Source: Viola odorata
Lineage: Eukaryota; Streptophyta; Magnoliopsida; Malpighiales; Violaceae
DNA length: 64,000 bases
Direction: 5' to 3'
Assembly (NCBI GenBank): GCA_963691705.1
Contig: OY829542.1
Location: 58,676,427 to 58,740,426 of the forward strand
Position numbers and translations under genes: made by a program
The notes under the pieces: generated by a model
Seen by the model: the letters and a program-made list of their open reading frames with translations, nothing else
The model's database searches: none
What the model was told of the DNA's origin: nothing
In this document: positions 33,115-44,767 of the stretch, piece after piece
Numbering within the stretch: the first letter of the stretch is position 1
How the letters are laid out: each line of letters begins with the position of its first letter

Positions 33115-34553
33115 TCATTCTTTCACATGGGAATCAATCAAACTATATGCAGGAAACTTTCTAACCCCAGACTCCATCATTGATTTCCTCACATCAGCAG
33201 CAAGACACCACCTCTCTGCCAGAGCATTAATGTTAGATAACACCACGTATACCCCGAAGTACTGTGGCTGCATCTGAAGTAATCTTCTCCCCACTTCATG
33301 CCCCAGTTCAGTCGATCCATGAATCTTACAAGCACCCAAAAGTGCTCCCACAACTGAAGCATCAGGCTCAAAAGGCATACTGTTTAAAAAATCACTCGCT
33401 TCTCTCAACAACCCTGCCCCTGCCCAAAAGGTCAACAATGCACCCATAATGCTCCATTCTCAGTGCCACCCCACAGTCTCTCCACATTGATTGAACAGCT
33501 TCAAACCAAACTCTACAAGCTTGGCACGAGCACAAGCAGTAAGTACAGCAACATAAGTAATCTCATTAGCATTCAGACCTTCCACTTTCATCCTCTCAAA
33601 CATGTTCAAAGCTTGCTTTTCTTTCCCATTATTAGCAAGCGAAGAAATCAATGTGTTCCATGTGCACACCTTTTTAACCACCATTTTGTTAAAAACTTTG
33701 ATGGCATTCTGTAAGCTACCCACTTTCCCATAGAAATCTACCAAAGCTGTGCCCATAAAAACTGTCAAAGATACCTCATTTCTGATCATATACCCATGCA
33801 GTTCCTTACCTAAGTAGGAAGCCCCTCCTCCTAAATTAGCACACGAAGATAGCAAACTAACGTATGTTGCTTCATTTGGTTTAACCAAATGACATGTCAC
33901 ATCATCATGCAACATCATTGTCCTGAAAAACCAATTCCCTTGCTGAAAAGCTCATTCCTTGCAAAGCCATTGATAACGGTCGTCCACGAAATTACATCTC
34001 GTTTAGGCATGGTTTCAAAAAACATAACAGCAGAATCCATGTCACCATTTTTCGCATAGGCATCAATCATTGAATTATATTCAGTACTACATGGACATAA
34101 GACGTCATTGAACATTTTCTGGGCATTAAATAAGTTGCCAAGTTGAGAGTATAGTGCAAGCAATGACGTTTGGATAAAGGGGTCACACAAAACGCCACGT
34201 TTGAGAACTTGGGAATGAAGGGAAGCACCTATATGGGGAAAAGAAAGAGTTGTCGCCTTGATGAGGGGAGGGAATGTGTGGCTATTGGGTGGGATTTGGT
34301 GGAAAAGCATGAGGATGAAGAGTTGAAGGGTTTTGCGAGTTTGTCCCAAAAAGAGGTGGGCTCTTATTAAAGTGTTGTAGAATAGAGTGGGCTTCCATGT
34401 GGAACTTGATGTGCGGTTTGGCTTATAGAGGAAGTAGCCTTTTGTTATAAGGAGGGAATGGATTTGCTTAACTTGGTCTTCTTTTTTGATGAAATGTTGA
34501 AGAAGCTGGAGTAGAAACTCAGGAGATTTGTATGACTGATTTAAAATCATCAT
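33115..34553 (-). pseudogene. Pentatricopeptide repeat (PPR) protein with several small indels
   Basis: Read from an ATG at 34553 this is a PLS-type PPR protein without introns. It has an N-terminal linker (QVKQIHSLLITKGY), repeats such as TEYNSMIDAYAKNGDMDSA and DVISWTTVINGFARNE, and the E-domain-like end (ALLGACKIHG, VYVVLSNI, SLIDS). PPR proteins bind organellar RNA and act in editing, splicing or stability. The frame is broken three times: a one-base loss near 33943, another near 33497, and an extra base in the G run near 33420. With these the coding length is about 1.44 kb, normal for the class. Three lesions in one gene, next to clean multi-exon neighbours, favour a true pseudogene over sequencing error. 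No C-terminal DYW domain is present. Confidence 0.82.
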
Positions 34554-36936
34554 GCGGTAAGTACGCACACAACCCTTGGTCCCAGATACTGCAAATTTGA
34601 AGACCCATCCAAGTAAGCAATTCACTCCATTTTACCTGATCATGGGAAATATAATTTGACTACCCATTCTTCTATAACATGATCATAATTTTGCCACAGG
34701 ACCATCTCCTTCCTTACATTTGATTCTTGGTCTCCCTAGTGTAGCTACCCATGCGATGTTGTGAGCAAGAGAGGAAGAAATTAAGACTGAATATATCTGA
34801 ACATTAAAACTTAATGTTTCATTAAAAAGTAAAACCAAGCAGAAGTTTCTCATAAGCCAGTGGACACAAGATGCGATAAACTAAGGAAGGCAACGATATA
34901 GAAGCATAGCACATTTAAGAAAGTAAGAGTATAGATTCAAAAGAAAAAAACCATCATCATCGGTACCAAAAGGGACCAGCATAAACAATGGATGCACATT
35001 CGGTGTAGTTTCTCTGATCAGATTATTGAATCTACAAACAATCTCTTCCGAATTACAGGCACCAAACAGTGATGGTGTTGTACATATGGGACCTTAATAT
35101 CTCAGGCATCCATCTAATGCGACTCTTGCAATACCGTTGAAGAGTTAAAAGGTTATATTTAAGAGTTCGCATATAGATAGAAGCCAAAGCATGCTAAGAA
35201 AGCTGCAGCCTATACTTACTGTCCATAGCTCTTGACAGTAAAAGAATGAAAACAGTGATGGGAAATAGAATTAGCAATTATATGGAATGAAACACACAAA
35301 TGGGATGCAAAAAGGATTATCGTTTGTCCAGAATCCATAAAAAAAATAAGATGCAGATTATAATCTCCTCACAGATATGTACAGGCATACTCATCACAGA
35401 AACTTGCTTCAAAGTATCATGTAATCTGATTATAAACCATACCCGTATCACAGAGATGCAAATCAAAATAGAGAAGAAAGGGCGAAACAGAGTCGTCGAA
35501 AAAGGAGATGCATAAACCTGAAAGGAGTGAGCTTTACTTCTTCTTATTCGTCTCCTTCAAAGTCTCCTTCCGTTGAGATTTTGTATACTGCAGAAAGGGT
35601 CACCTGTTTATCCGCCAATTTAAAGAAGGGTCATCAAGAAATTTCGGACCCAGTTCCCAATCTTCAAGAAGGGTTTGGGGGGTATGGACTTGTCAGGAAG
35701 CTCATGGCTAACACTTTTTCAGAATAAACTAATAAAATAAAAGAATTTAACGGACGCTTATTTTCGTGGGTTAATTTTCTGACGGCCTGAAACTAGTTTG
35801 AACTAACGCATATAATATCTGAAACTAAATTAAACAAAAAAAAATATAGAACTAATTAAAATAAAAATAATAACATTAGAAACTCTAGGTTCGTTTAAAG
35901 TAAAAAGTAAAATCGATGTCCAAAAGCAAATTTTTAAAACAGACATCAAACAAGAACCTTACTTTATTTGATTTTTTAAGTATGGAGAAATAGAAAGCAG
36001 AAAAAAAAGAAATATTTTCTTTGGATTATGTCGGCGGAAAAATATTAAAGGCACCATAATATCCACTTTAAATTTGAATTTTCTCTAATTATACCACCTA
36101 CGCAAAAACGCAATTGCTTAAAAGAACATCTAAATCGAATATATATACAGCAAAAGATGATTTGCCCAAATTTCAAATTCTCAAAGGAATGTTTCCACTA
36201 AATTATTCGTTGGAAGCATTTTACGAGTCCATCTTTTCTATTTTGTCTGTCTCAAAATGAAATCCAACGCTACAAAACTAAATTAGCAACGGTAAGATAA
36301 TTAAAAGAAATAAAAAAATTTAAGTTTAAATGAAAACTTAAATGATGTGCGCCGGAGTTTGTTTGGTTTATTATTTAAATTAGGATTGGGTCGAGTTGGG
36401 TTTGAGTTTGGGTTTGGGCTTGGGTTTGGCCTGGGCTGCATGAATTTATTTATTTTCGTTTGGACTCCGACATAGAAAGACTTTTCAATGGTTTAAAACA
36501 AAATAAAAATTACATTGTCCCTTCAAACTTCAAAGGGCTAAAAAAAATTACATGGTCTGCCTTACAATAAAATGAACAATCAAAATATATAGATTCAAAT
36601 TCTCTACTCAAGGAATAATCAAAGGAATGTTTCCGCTAAATTATTCGCTGGGAACATTTTATGAGTCATCTTTTCTATTTTATCTGTATCAAAATGAAAT
36701 CCAACGCTCCAAAACTAAATTAGCAAAATTTAAATGAAAATAAAATAAAAATAAAAAGTTTTTAAGTTTAAATGAAAACTTAAATTACATGATCTCCCTT
36801 ACAATAAAATGAACAATAATAATCAGTCGCCCAAATCAAAATTATAGAAAAAGAAAACTTCAATGGAATTCTGATAAAAAAAATTAAAAAATCCCACATC
36901 TATATATTTATATATAGAATACTAGAATAATTAAGT
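34554..36936. other. Intergenic with a local direct repeat
   Basis: No gene is supported; an open stretch at 35527-35727 has no recognisable features. About 115 bp at 36182-36298 recur at 36619-36735 (CAAAGGAATGTTTCC ... CTAAATTAGCAA), and other short phrases are also repeated (36535-36575 and 36783-36815). A GGGTTTGGGTT-like purine/T run lies at 36385-36430. Confidence 0.55.
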
Positions 36937-37296
36937 CTAGAACAGGAAGAAAGCAAGTACAAGAACAGAAGCAACAACGTGGGCAGTAGAGATTGGAATC
37001 TGGACAGCGTTAGATTTGGGATGAGAGCTTCGCGGTACAAAGCGACCCTTCTTTTTTATCTGAATTTCAAGCTTCTTCCTTGTTATATCCGACCATTCAT
37101 TCTCCTCTGCTTGCCTCCATTGATGAAGATGATGAAGGGTCGGCCTCGGCAACAAAACCTTTTCAGATCGGTTCGAGATATTTTCGTCGTTGAGAGATAC
37201 AGAAATTTGGACGGAAAATTGATTCAGCACGAGGAGAACGAAGGTAAGGAGGAAGAAAACGGAAATAGGTTTGGTCTGCGCCATTTCAGGCATCAC
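36937..37296 (-). CDS. Small secreted, possibly GPI-anchored, peptide of unknown family (member 1)
   Basis: 119 residues from 37296, or 115 from the better-placed second ATG (MAQTKPIS). It has a signal peptide (VFFLLTFVLLVLNQF), a short charged middle (HHLHQWRQAEENEWSD), a conserved basic segment KLEIQIKKKGR, then SNAVQIPISTAHVV and a hydrophobic tail ending LVLAFFLF at the C-terminus. The layout of signal peptide, small mature part, small residues, then hydrophobic end suits a GPI-anchored peptide; a C-terminal membrane anchor is the alternative. It shares the basic segment and tail with the genes at 43022 and 44414. Single exon. I do not know the family or a function. Confidence 0.65.
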   Translation of the reverse strand: MMPEMAQTKPISVFFLLTFVLLVLNQFSVQISVSLNDENISNRSEKVLLPRPTLHHLHQWRQAEENEWSDITRKKLEIQIKKKGRFVPRSSHPKSNAVQIPISTAHVVASVLVLAFFLF

Positions 37297-37835
37297 CTCA
37301 GCAAATTTGCTTATAGCTTGCTTGCAGAAGAAGTAGAAGACTCTTTTTCAATATATCGATGTCTCGTTGAAGACGACTGATGAGAATGAGCATTTCCTTA
37401 TGAAAAAAAGGAGATGGTCCATATCGTGTCGCTTTCAATGTATGCTTGAACGTAATGGTGCGTTTGGTAGGGAGGAAAAATGAAAATCACACGTCTTGGA
37501 GTGGAGCAATTAGTATTTCATTTGGCAGCGTCTTACAACTTACAAGAGAAAATATCTCCTCCCCATTATCAATTCTCAACTGCCCTGCCCTCAACCCTGC
37601 GCCACCACTGCATTCTAAATACTTGTTTTATAAATATTATAATTCTTTTAATATAAGATATTTTCTACTTTCTATTTTTTCCGAGATTCAACAGAGACTA
37701 CGTATGTTCTTTGGTTAGTATCGCTGGGAGGAAATACTACTTACTATACAGGCATCCGCATACCGAAACTACTAGTACTATTTAGTACTTACAGGCATTT
37801 AACAGCTCCAACTTTAGGTGTGTTGTTGTATGTAG
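37297..37835. other. Spacer between peptide gene 1 and MPS1
   Basis: Upstream region of the peptide gene and 3' flank of MPS1. A GGTGCGTTTGGTAGGGAGG phrase near 37459 suggests a MITE end, but no partner end was identified. Confidence 0.4.
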
Positions 37836-40800
37836 TCAGTTGAATAGCTTATCAAGAATATCTTGGTTGAACTTCTCTAGTGAAGATGCCTGACCCACCT
37901 TCCTCCCCAGTTCACCTGTGACTCTATCCATATATACTGCGTAAAGCCCGTTTCTGCTTTCCAGAAGTTCTAATGCCTTCCGAGCTTGGAGAACTGATGT
38001 AACCCACTCTTGAAGCAGATCTGCAGTGTAAGTATTGTACATCATTTTATATGCTTCATTATCCTCCTTCCAAACACAGTCTTGGATCCAATTTAATTAA
38101 GGGAAAAGAGTATGATTCGCGAAATCAAAGCACGGGATTTGAAGAATTAAATCATTAGAGAAGGAGATAATGATGCCGGCTGTAAAATCTGAATTGTTCA
38201 AGTTTGAGTTCAAAGAATCTTCAAGGAAGGTAATAATTAGCAAGAGTATTAATCAACAAGGACAGATGCGGTCAAGATAAATACCCTTCTCCAAGCATTC
38301 ATCCCTTAGCCAAGTTAACAAATGATCTGACACCAAGAACTCAACAAGCTGGATCCTGTCACCAAATTTAAATAATAAAATTAAGACATGCTGATATTGG
38401 ATGTATTGTAAGGAATCAAACTTACATTAAATACTATTTCCAGAAAATTAATGGGCAACCCTCCACGAGAGCATTAATTGGACTCTCTGCAAGGCCATTA
38501 GCAGGTTGCAGGAGGCAAGCGCCTGAAAGTGTCCCCAATTGAGGATCCTATCTAATTGATGATGCAGCTTAATTCAATTACAAAGTTTTGAAGCAACTCC
38601 CCATAATCTGTTTTGGCGAGTTGAAAAGGTAAGCAGAGAGTTGAAGGAAGTGTTCAAATCTTTAGCAACTCTGACCACATGAAAGAACCGAATAAAATTT
38701 CCAGAGTCATCATAAAAGAAAAAGAAAAAAAACTTAACATGAGATTTCATAAATTAAAATCAAATGATATATGCTATTCACAAGCATAAATTAACAAGCC
38801 TCTAATCAAGAGAACAATTTTGAAAAGTGATTGGGGCTACGAACGGTATAGATGATCACAACCGTGACTCATACAACGACATACTTACATAATAAACAGG
38901 CACCCATGCATGCCCGGAAAACCCTCATCAAATGGATCCAGAAAAAGCAAATTTTCTGCCACTACAGAGATTCTTTGAGAAACTGAAAGCAATGTATGCT
39001 GTCCTACGTATGGCACCATTCCAAGCTGGCGTATCAAGTGTTGAATATAGAATTGGGTATCAGCCTCTGAAATTGCACACGAACAAGTTGTAGCATCACT
39101 CGAAAAACAAATGAAAGCATGAACTATTGTTACTATGGTTATCAGATGAATGCTGTGAAGGAAAACCACCAATGCGAAATACCAATAGAAAATACAAAGA
39201 TCCTAAACTTTTAAATGATAGATTAACCAATGAGTAGAATAAATGTTAATTTCTATCAATGGCCAAGTACTCACGATCTCCATGTGAGGGGGAACACATC
39301 CTTTTAACCAAACGCATAATTAAGCTGTTGACAATTCCTTCGGTGACCTGCATATTCTTTCCTGTTGATAGTAGGTTCTTCAAGGATGCTTTAAAACATC
39401 GAAGGGTAAAACAAAAATTACTAACTGGTGAACAACAAAGGGAAAAGAATAAAAAGCGGGGATGACAATGCAAAGCAGTGGCTAAACCAACCAGTGAATG
39501 AGACGATAGGCTTTACAAAGAACATCCCAAAGAATTCAAAACTCACAAGCAATCAGCAGTGATAAATAGAACAACAACAAAAAAAAAACGAAATAATATT
39601 CTTGCTCCTAAATGGACCAAAGTTAGATGCCATACTACCTGAATAACTCCAGAAACATTTTTTAGCAGCATTTTACAATATCATCTGTAGCACTCTGATT
39701 CAGCGACATTGAACATTTATTTTCAATTCATAAGGACATAAAAAAATTCCTAGCATCAATAATCTTACCCATCCACCATAATTGCCTAGAGGTCTGTAAT
39801 CTGTATTCCAAAGGAGTCCGTAATGGTTTATGAATGAACTTCTAAGCTCACTTGGTGCATTTTGCCTCCAGCTGCCTCAATCATGCCCCATATTCCAGGC
39901 ATCCTATATCCTACCCCCTCTTCTCATCCTTTGGTACATTTTTCCATTTCTATCAGGAGGTTATATAATCTTACATTAAAGTAGAACCCGATCTTCGGTT
40001 CTGATTGGTATTATAACTTCATTGAAGGGATTGAGTTAAACTCAGTGGACATTTCAGCAGCGCATATTGGTCCTTGGAATAAGCTTTAGCCAACTACCAC
40101 CCATGTCTATGTCCAGCTAGTACGTGATTCTCTTTGGAAAGTGGTCAAAAACTAAAAGAACCGATCACCACAGCACATTAGTTGGTGGAAACTTGTCCTA
40201 AACAGCCTCCAGAAGTGTCATGCTCCAAATAGATTCTGTTTTAAGAGACCCAAAAAAAAAAGATTACCATAAAAGAAAAGCCACCAACAATAAAGTTTGG
40301 TGGGGAGGTGGTGTCCACAAATCCCTTCAGTGTTCTTGACCCATGACGGTCATCAATCGTAGTTCCCATGTAGTAGAAACAAGCAGACCAATGATAACAT
40401 TAGAAATGATTGAACTCTGGAACCTGTTTTCATTATTGACCTAACTGAGACATTGAGACACTGTCTTGAAAGTTAATTATGACACCTCTATATGGGATTC
40501 ATTTTGTTAAAGATGTGGATTAAATGCACTTAATGATCAGAAATAGTTCAGTTTGACACAAATTGCAAATGAAATCACTTTCACGAATATTGACCTACTT
40601 TAAGAAATGAGACAACCATCTTTAAAGTTTACTATGACCTCTATATAGGATTCATCATTTTGTTAAAGATACGGATTAAGTGCACTAGTGATCAAAAATA
40701 GTTTAGTTTGACAAATAGCAAATGTCCTATCCAGAGTGATAGATGCCTATATTTCATGGAAATTGTTAGAGAAAGCTATTGAAATAGACACTAACATTAA

Positions 40801-42026
40801 TTGATTCATACAAAGGTATTATTCGGGAGACCCAGACAGTAACAGTACCTAAACTTTTACTAAACTAAGAAAGTACCTAAAATGAATTCCACAGCTTGGT
40901 GTGACCAGTTTGAAAAATAAGCCTTCTCTACCTGCAAATTTAAACAGAAATTATTATGACACAAGCTGAAACAAGAGAAATGGGTGGGGATAAAAAAGAG
41001 AAGGCATGAAAGCCTTACAGCAGAAACAGTGTCACAGAGATCCACGAGAAAATCAACCGAGGCCCTAAGCTGCTCTGCTTCATCTTCACCATTTAAGGCT
41101 ACAGTTGGATTTTAAGCATAGTATTCATCAGTAATAAATAGTCAGTGAAAATATGGGGAGTCATTTGAAACAAAAGAGAAGTCTAAGGGGAAAACGAAAT
41201 GAAGAAGTTACACTCAATTATCAACAATTGAAGAGAAAACCAGCTAAGTTGTGAGACTTCATACTTGCCAAGAGCTTCTGCTTTGGGTGACCACCAGTTC
41301 CTCTCCTTCGTTCCTTTAACCGCACTGTGAACATAAAACAACAGAAGCAATGCTTGATCAAATAAACATAAATGTTAAATAAAAATCTATTGATCGAAAA
41401 AGAAAATGAAAAGGAGATAAAACTATTGAGAATGAGGTACCTTGTCTGAGGAATCTGCGGCGAAGAACGTCACTGAATCTGCAATTAGAAGCCAATGTGT
41501 CCTGCTTAGCGCTTAGTTTCCCCAAATTGTCAAAGAAATAGCACTTGCATGAAGCACTTTGCGGGAACAAATCACACTGCGAAGAATCTGAAATGATATT
41601 TCAATTTTGAAAACAAAAAAAAAGAGGCAAAATTCAATAAGCACCAATATAATTGAAAACCTAGAAACAAAATGCAGCTGAAAATGACCGGACAAAGATA
41701 AACCTTCGGCTTCCTTGAGACCGTCTCTAAGTCTTAGAATCTCCTGTTTCCTCTCCTTAGCCTTTGAAAATAAAAATGAAAAACAAAAAATGCTTAGAAT
41801 TGGTGTTCAGTTTAAGAAAAAAATTGGTGAAAGGAACAAAGAAACGAGCGATTGTGGAGAGACGGACCTTTCGCTTCCAGCGAAGAGCGTCGTATTCGGG
41901 AGGAGGAGCCGCCGGAAAACGAGTTTGGGTACGGAAAAACTTTGATCGCAGAATAGAGATGGCCACTGCGAGCTTCAGTGATTGCTCACTTGTGGATGCG
42001 TTGTCGCTGTTCGTGTTCGACGCCAT
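37836..42026 (-). CDS. MPS1: MULTIPOLAR SPINDLE 1 / PRD2 meiotic protein
   Basis: Ten exons on the minus strand, all with usable GT-AG sites: 42026-41868, 41761-41704, 41587-41441, 41324-41265, 41098-41019, 40931-40877, 39388-39275, 39066-38889, 38355-38285, 38020-37836. They join to 1107 bp, 368 residues, with no break. Recognisable parts are SLKLAVAISILRSKFF and ALRWKRKAKERKQEILRLRD (start), CDLFPQSASCKCYFFDNLGK, SNWSHQAVEFIL, DTQFYIQHLIRQLG, SVSQRISVVAENLLFLDPFD, and EWVTSVLQARKALELLESRN near the end. In Arabidopsis and rice the protein is needed for meiotic DNA double-strand break formation (PRD2) and for bipolar spindles; its biochemistry is unclear. Intron 6 (40876-39389) is the largest and holds repeats. 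SKIP1 upstream and eIFiso4G beside it match the Arabidopsis neighbourhood. Confidence 0.9.
39913..40122. repeat. Segment of MPS1 intron 6 also found at 2428-2615
   Basis: The stretch from CCCCCTCTTCTCATCC to CTATGTCCAGCTAGTAC is nearly repeated beside the Copia LTR at the window start. Confidence 0.75.
40443..40730. repeat. Local tandem duplication in MPS1 intron 6
   Basis: About 120 bp at 40447-40570 (GAAAGTTAATTATGACACC ... TTGACACAAATTGCAAATG) recurs with changes at 40609-40726. It does not touch the splice sites. Confidence 0.6.
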
Positions 42027-43021
42027 TCCCGGCTCCTACACCTAAAAATTTCACGCGGGAGTGCTCCTTTCTTTTTCCTTTTCTTTTTAATTTTCTTCCG
42101 TTGTTACATTCATTTATTACGGGTTTTTTTTATAAGCTTCATTTATTACGTCTTGAAGTGTTTTTTTTTTACTAATAAATATTGCGTGTTCAATTTGTCC
42201 CAAAATTCTATTTTTTTTTATAGTAAAAAATAAATAAATACACCCTCCGTTTTTACTTAATTGACGTTACGAGTAAAAATACATAATAATTTTTTTATAG
42301 TTTGAAATTCATAATAATGTGCTACCATCAAATTACAAAACCTTACGGATAAATTAGGGAATCTTATAAATCATTTTTCAAAAAAAAAAATATGTGATAA
42401 ATGTGAATAACACACGTTATATTATCATTATTTTTATTTCTCTTAAGAATGAAAAATTGATACATTATCCACTTAATGCGCGGGCATGAAACCAACAATA
42501 ATATAGATATATTTTTCTCTTTAATTTGTTGATTCAGGTTAGTAATTTTAATTAACTACATTCTAGTTATTTGTTACTATATACTCAATTAAAATATGCA
42601 AAACTTAAGTTATATATTCTTCTTTTTTAGAAAAAAATATAATATGTATAAAAAATAAGGTTTTTTTCTCCTTTTATATTAATTATTTTATTATTAGAAT
42701 CGGATTGGATTTTTATGGGATTAGAATGGAGTAAATCCATATTTAATTTGTTAAGTAAATAAGTTATCGAATTTGGATATCAAAATACTTGGTCTGTATA
42801 CGCATATTTCAAATCAGGTGCGAATCGAATTTAAATTAAAATTTGATATATTGACAACCATAGGAGGTAAGTATTATATTAACAAATGGGTCATTAACAA
42901 AACCAAAACCTTACATGAATTTTTCAGAAGGAAAAACAGAATACACACAAAGAACAAACCTTCCTGACCCAAAAACAAAAACAAAAACAAACAAAACCCT
43001 CTTGACACAAAGACTTAAGTT
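42027..43021. other. Intergenic, MPS1 promoter side
   Basis: The T-rich 5' flank of MPS1 followed by AT-rich sequence. CCCTCCGTTTTTACTTAATTG at 42243 is a probable degraded Stowaway end. No gene is seen. Confidence 0.45.
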
Positions 43022-43360
43022 TCAGAACAGGAAGAGATAATTTGCAAGGACAAGAAAGCAAGAAAGAACAGAAGCAAGTAAGTGGACAGAAGAGATGTGT
43101 ATCCGGGCAGCATTTGATTTGGATTTCGAAGAGCGACCCTTCTTTTTGATCTGAATTGAAAGCTTTTCATCATCAAAAGCTGACCAATTAGTCTGATCCT
43201 CTGCTACTTCTCTCCTAATCTGATGCAACAAAACCTTTGCATCTTCTTCCTCTCTTTCACCGCCCGGAGCTGCACAAGTTTGGACTGAAAACTGAACCAG
43301 CAGCACAAGGAGAAGACAGAATGCCAACACAGTAGCTTTCTTACCATGCATCATCATCAT
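43022..43360 (-). CDS. Small secreted, possibly GPI-anchored, peptide of unknown family (member 2)
   Basis: 112 residues, single exon. Signal peptide (VLAFCLLLVLLVQFSVQTCA, residues ~11-30), then an acidic short part (GGEREEEDAKVLLHQIRREV), NWSAFDDEKLSIQIKKKGR, a Ser/Lys run, SNAARIHIS and a hydrophobic C-terminus (LLASVLSCFLVLANYLFLF). It shares LHQ-R-R, N-W-S, KLSIQIK-basic-basic-G and the SNA tail with members 1 and 3. The mature part is short and strongly basic. No known peptide-hormone motif was recognised. The N-W-S is an N-glycosylation sequon. Confidence 0.7.
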   Translation of the reverse strand: MMMMHGKKATVLAFCLLLVLLVQFSVQTCAAPGGEREEEDAKVLLHQIRREVAEDQTNWSAFDDEKLSIQIKKKGRSSKSKSNAARIHISSVHLLASVLSCFLVLANYLFLF

Positions 43361-44413
43361 CTTAAACTTTGTTTGTACTTAATTTGTACTTTGTACTTGT
43401 GTACATACTGATTTGATGAGGTCTGTATTTATACGTACCATATCATGCCGACGTCGTATGTTTGAAAACGACATGTATGGATGCCAGAGGGACGACATGT
43501 ATGGATGCCAGAGGGACGACAGGTCACAGGTGCGCCTCCACCGATTAATCAAAACCTTTAATTTATAACAAAGCTGCCTTGCACGTAACATTATCAAGAA
43601 AAAGTCATTACTAATTTTATCTATTGCCAATTTGCCAGGTATTCATCGCCACGACTGTTATTTTTTTTTATTGATAATGATCATTGTCCTTTGGAGTAAA
43701 TGCGAATTAAAATTTCACGATTAATAAAATGAAATTGTTTTAGAAAACTACCATTTTATTTAAAGAGACCAGACAAATTTTTATTTCTTTTGTAGTATTG
43801 TATAATTCTAATTTTGTGTTTTTATAATGCATTAACATTAATTTCTTACCGTGTATTATAATCTTCTTAATTTAATATATAAAACTCTCTAATTTATTAT
43901 TGATGATATTGATACTTATAGTATCATTAACATAATAGTAATAGAGATTGCTAGTAAAGTCATTTAGGGGCAATAAGAGTAATATTTTTTTAATTTTTTG
44001 TAGGAATTAGAGTAATAATTTTATGATAGTAACGATAATAGTGAAGTATTAATAATAATGTTTGATAATATTCTAATTTTCATAATGAAGACAATAGTAA
44101 TAATAGGAAAGATATGGTATTAGTGTTGATGATAGTAATAAGACTATTGTCTGGGTGAGCAAAATCAATCGGAACTGAACGAACCAAAACGAAAAGGACA
44201 AAAGCGAATCGAGCTAAAAAAAAAAAAGAATAACTGAAAATTTACGATCGCTGCGCTACATATCAAATAAATAAAGAAGGCGACAAATTGGATAAATAAA
44301 AGTGCATTTAGAAATAGAGAAGTGATGATACGTCGTCGTCAAAATAGTAAAGAACAAACCTTGAACATGATCAACAAATTAATTTCAGTATCCAGCAGAA
44401 TGTCTGAAGATGA
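43361..44413. other. Spacer between peptide genes 2 and 3
   Basis: 5' flank of member 2, a 24-bp tandem repeat (43468-43520), then AT-rich sequence with many TAATA/GATAAT runs (43900-44130). No gene is seen. Confidence 0.5.
43468..43520. repeat. 24-bp tandem repeat, two and a fifth copies
   Basis: ACGACATGTATGGATGCC plus AGAGGG is repeated directly at 43468 and 43492, with ACGAC starting a third copy. It lies about 110 bp before the ATG of peptide gene 2. Confidence 0.85.
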
Positions 44414-44767
44414 CTAGAACAGAAAGCAAGCAAAGACAAGAAAGCAAGAAAGAACAGCAGAGGTCTGAATCCGAACAGCATTGGATCGGATATGAATGCG
44501 AAAGGGAAAAGGAATAATGCCCCTCCTTTTGATCTGAATGGAAAGCTTCATTGTGTTATCAGCTGACCAGTTACTAAGCTCATCATTCTTCTCCGCTACT
44601 TCTTCTCTCCAATATTGATGAAGATGAAGGGTGGTCGGCGCGACATCTGCTTCTAATTCCTCGCTGGCCGGAGATGCGCAAGTTTTGAGTGAAAATTGAG
44701 TCAGTAGCACGAGGACAATTAGGAGCAAGAAAGCACATACACTTTTCTTAGAGTGCATCATCAACAT
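44414..44767 (-). CDS. Small secreted, possibly GPI-anchored, peptide of unknown family (member 3)
   Basis: 117 residues, single exon. Signal peptide (AFLLLIVLVLLTQFSLKTCA), an acidic/His part (TTLHLHQYWREEVAE), LSNWSADNTMKLSIQIKRRG, then SNAVRIQTS and the hydrophobic end VLSCFLVFACFLF. It is closest in layout to member 2. The start MLMMHSKK is also kept in the truncated copy at 53800-53943. N-W-S is again a glycosylation sequon. Function unknown. Confidence 0.7.
   Translation of the reverse strand: MLMMHSKKSVCAFLLLIVLVLLTQFSLKTCASPASEELEADVAPTTLHLHQYWREEVAEKNDELSNWSADNTMKLSIQIKRRGIIPFPFRIHIRSNAVRIQTSAVLSCFLVFACFLF

Noticed and set aside
41715..42233. Plus-strand frames opposite MPS1 exons 1-2
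   Set aside because: Shadows of the MPS1 coding region and its T-rich promoter.
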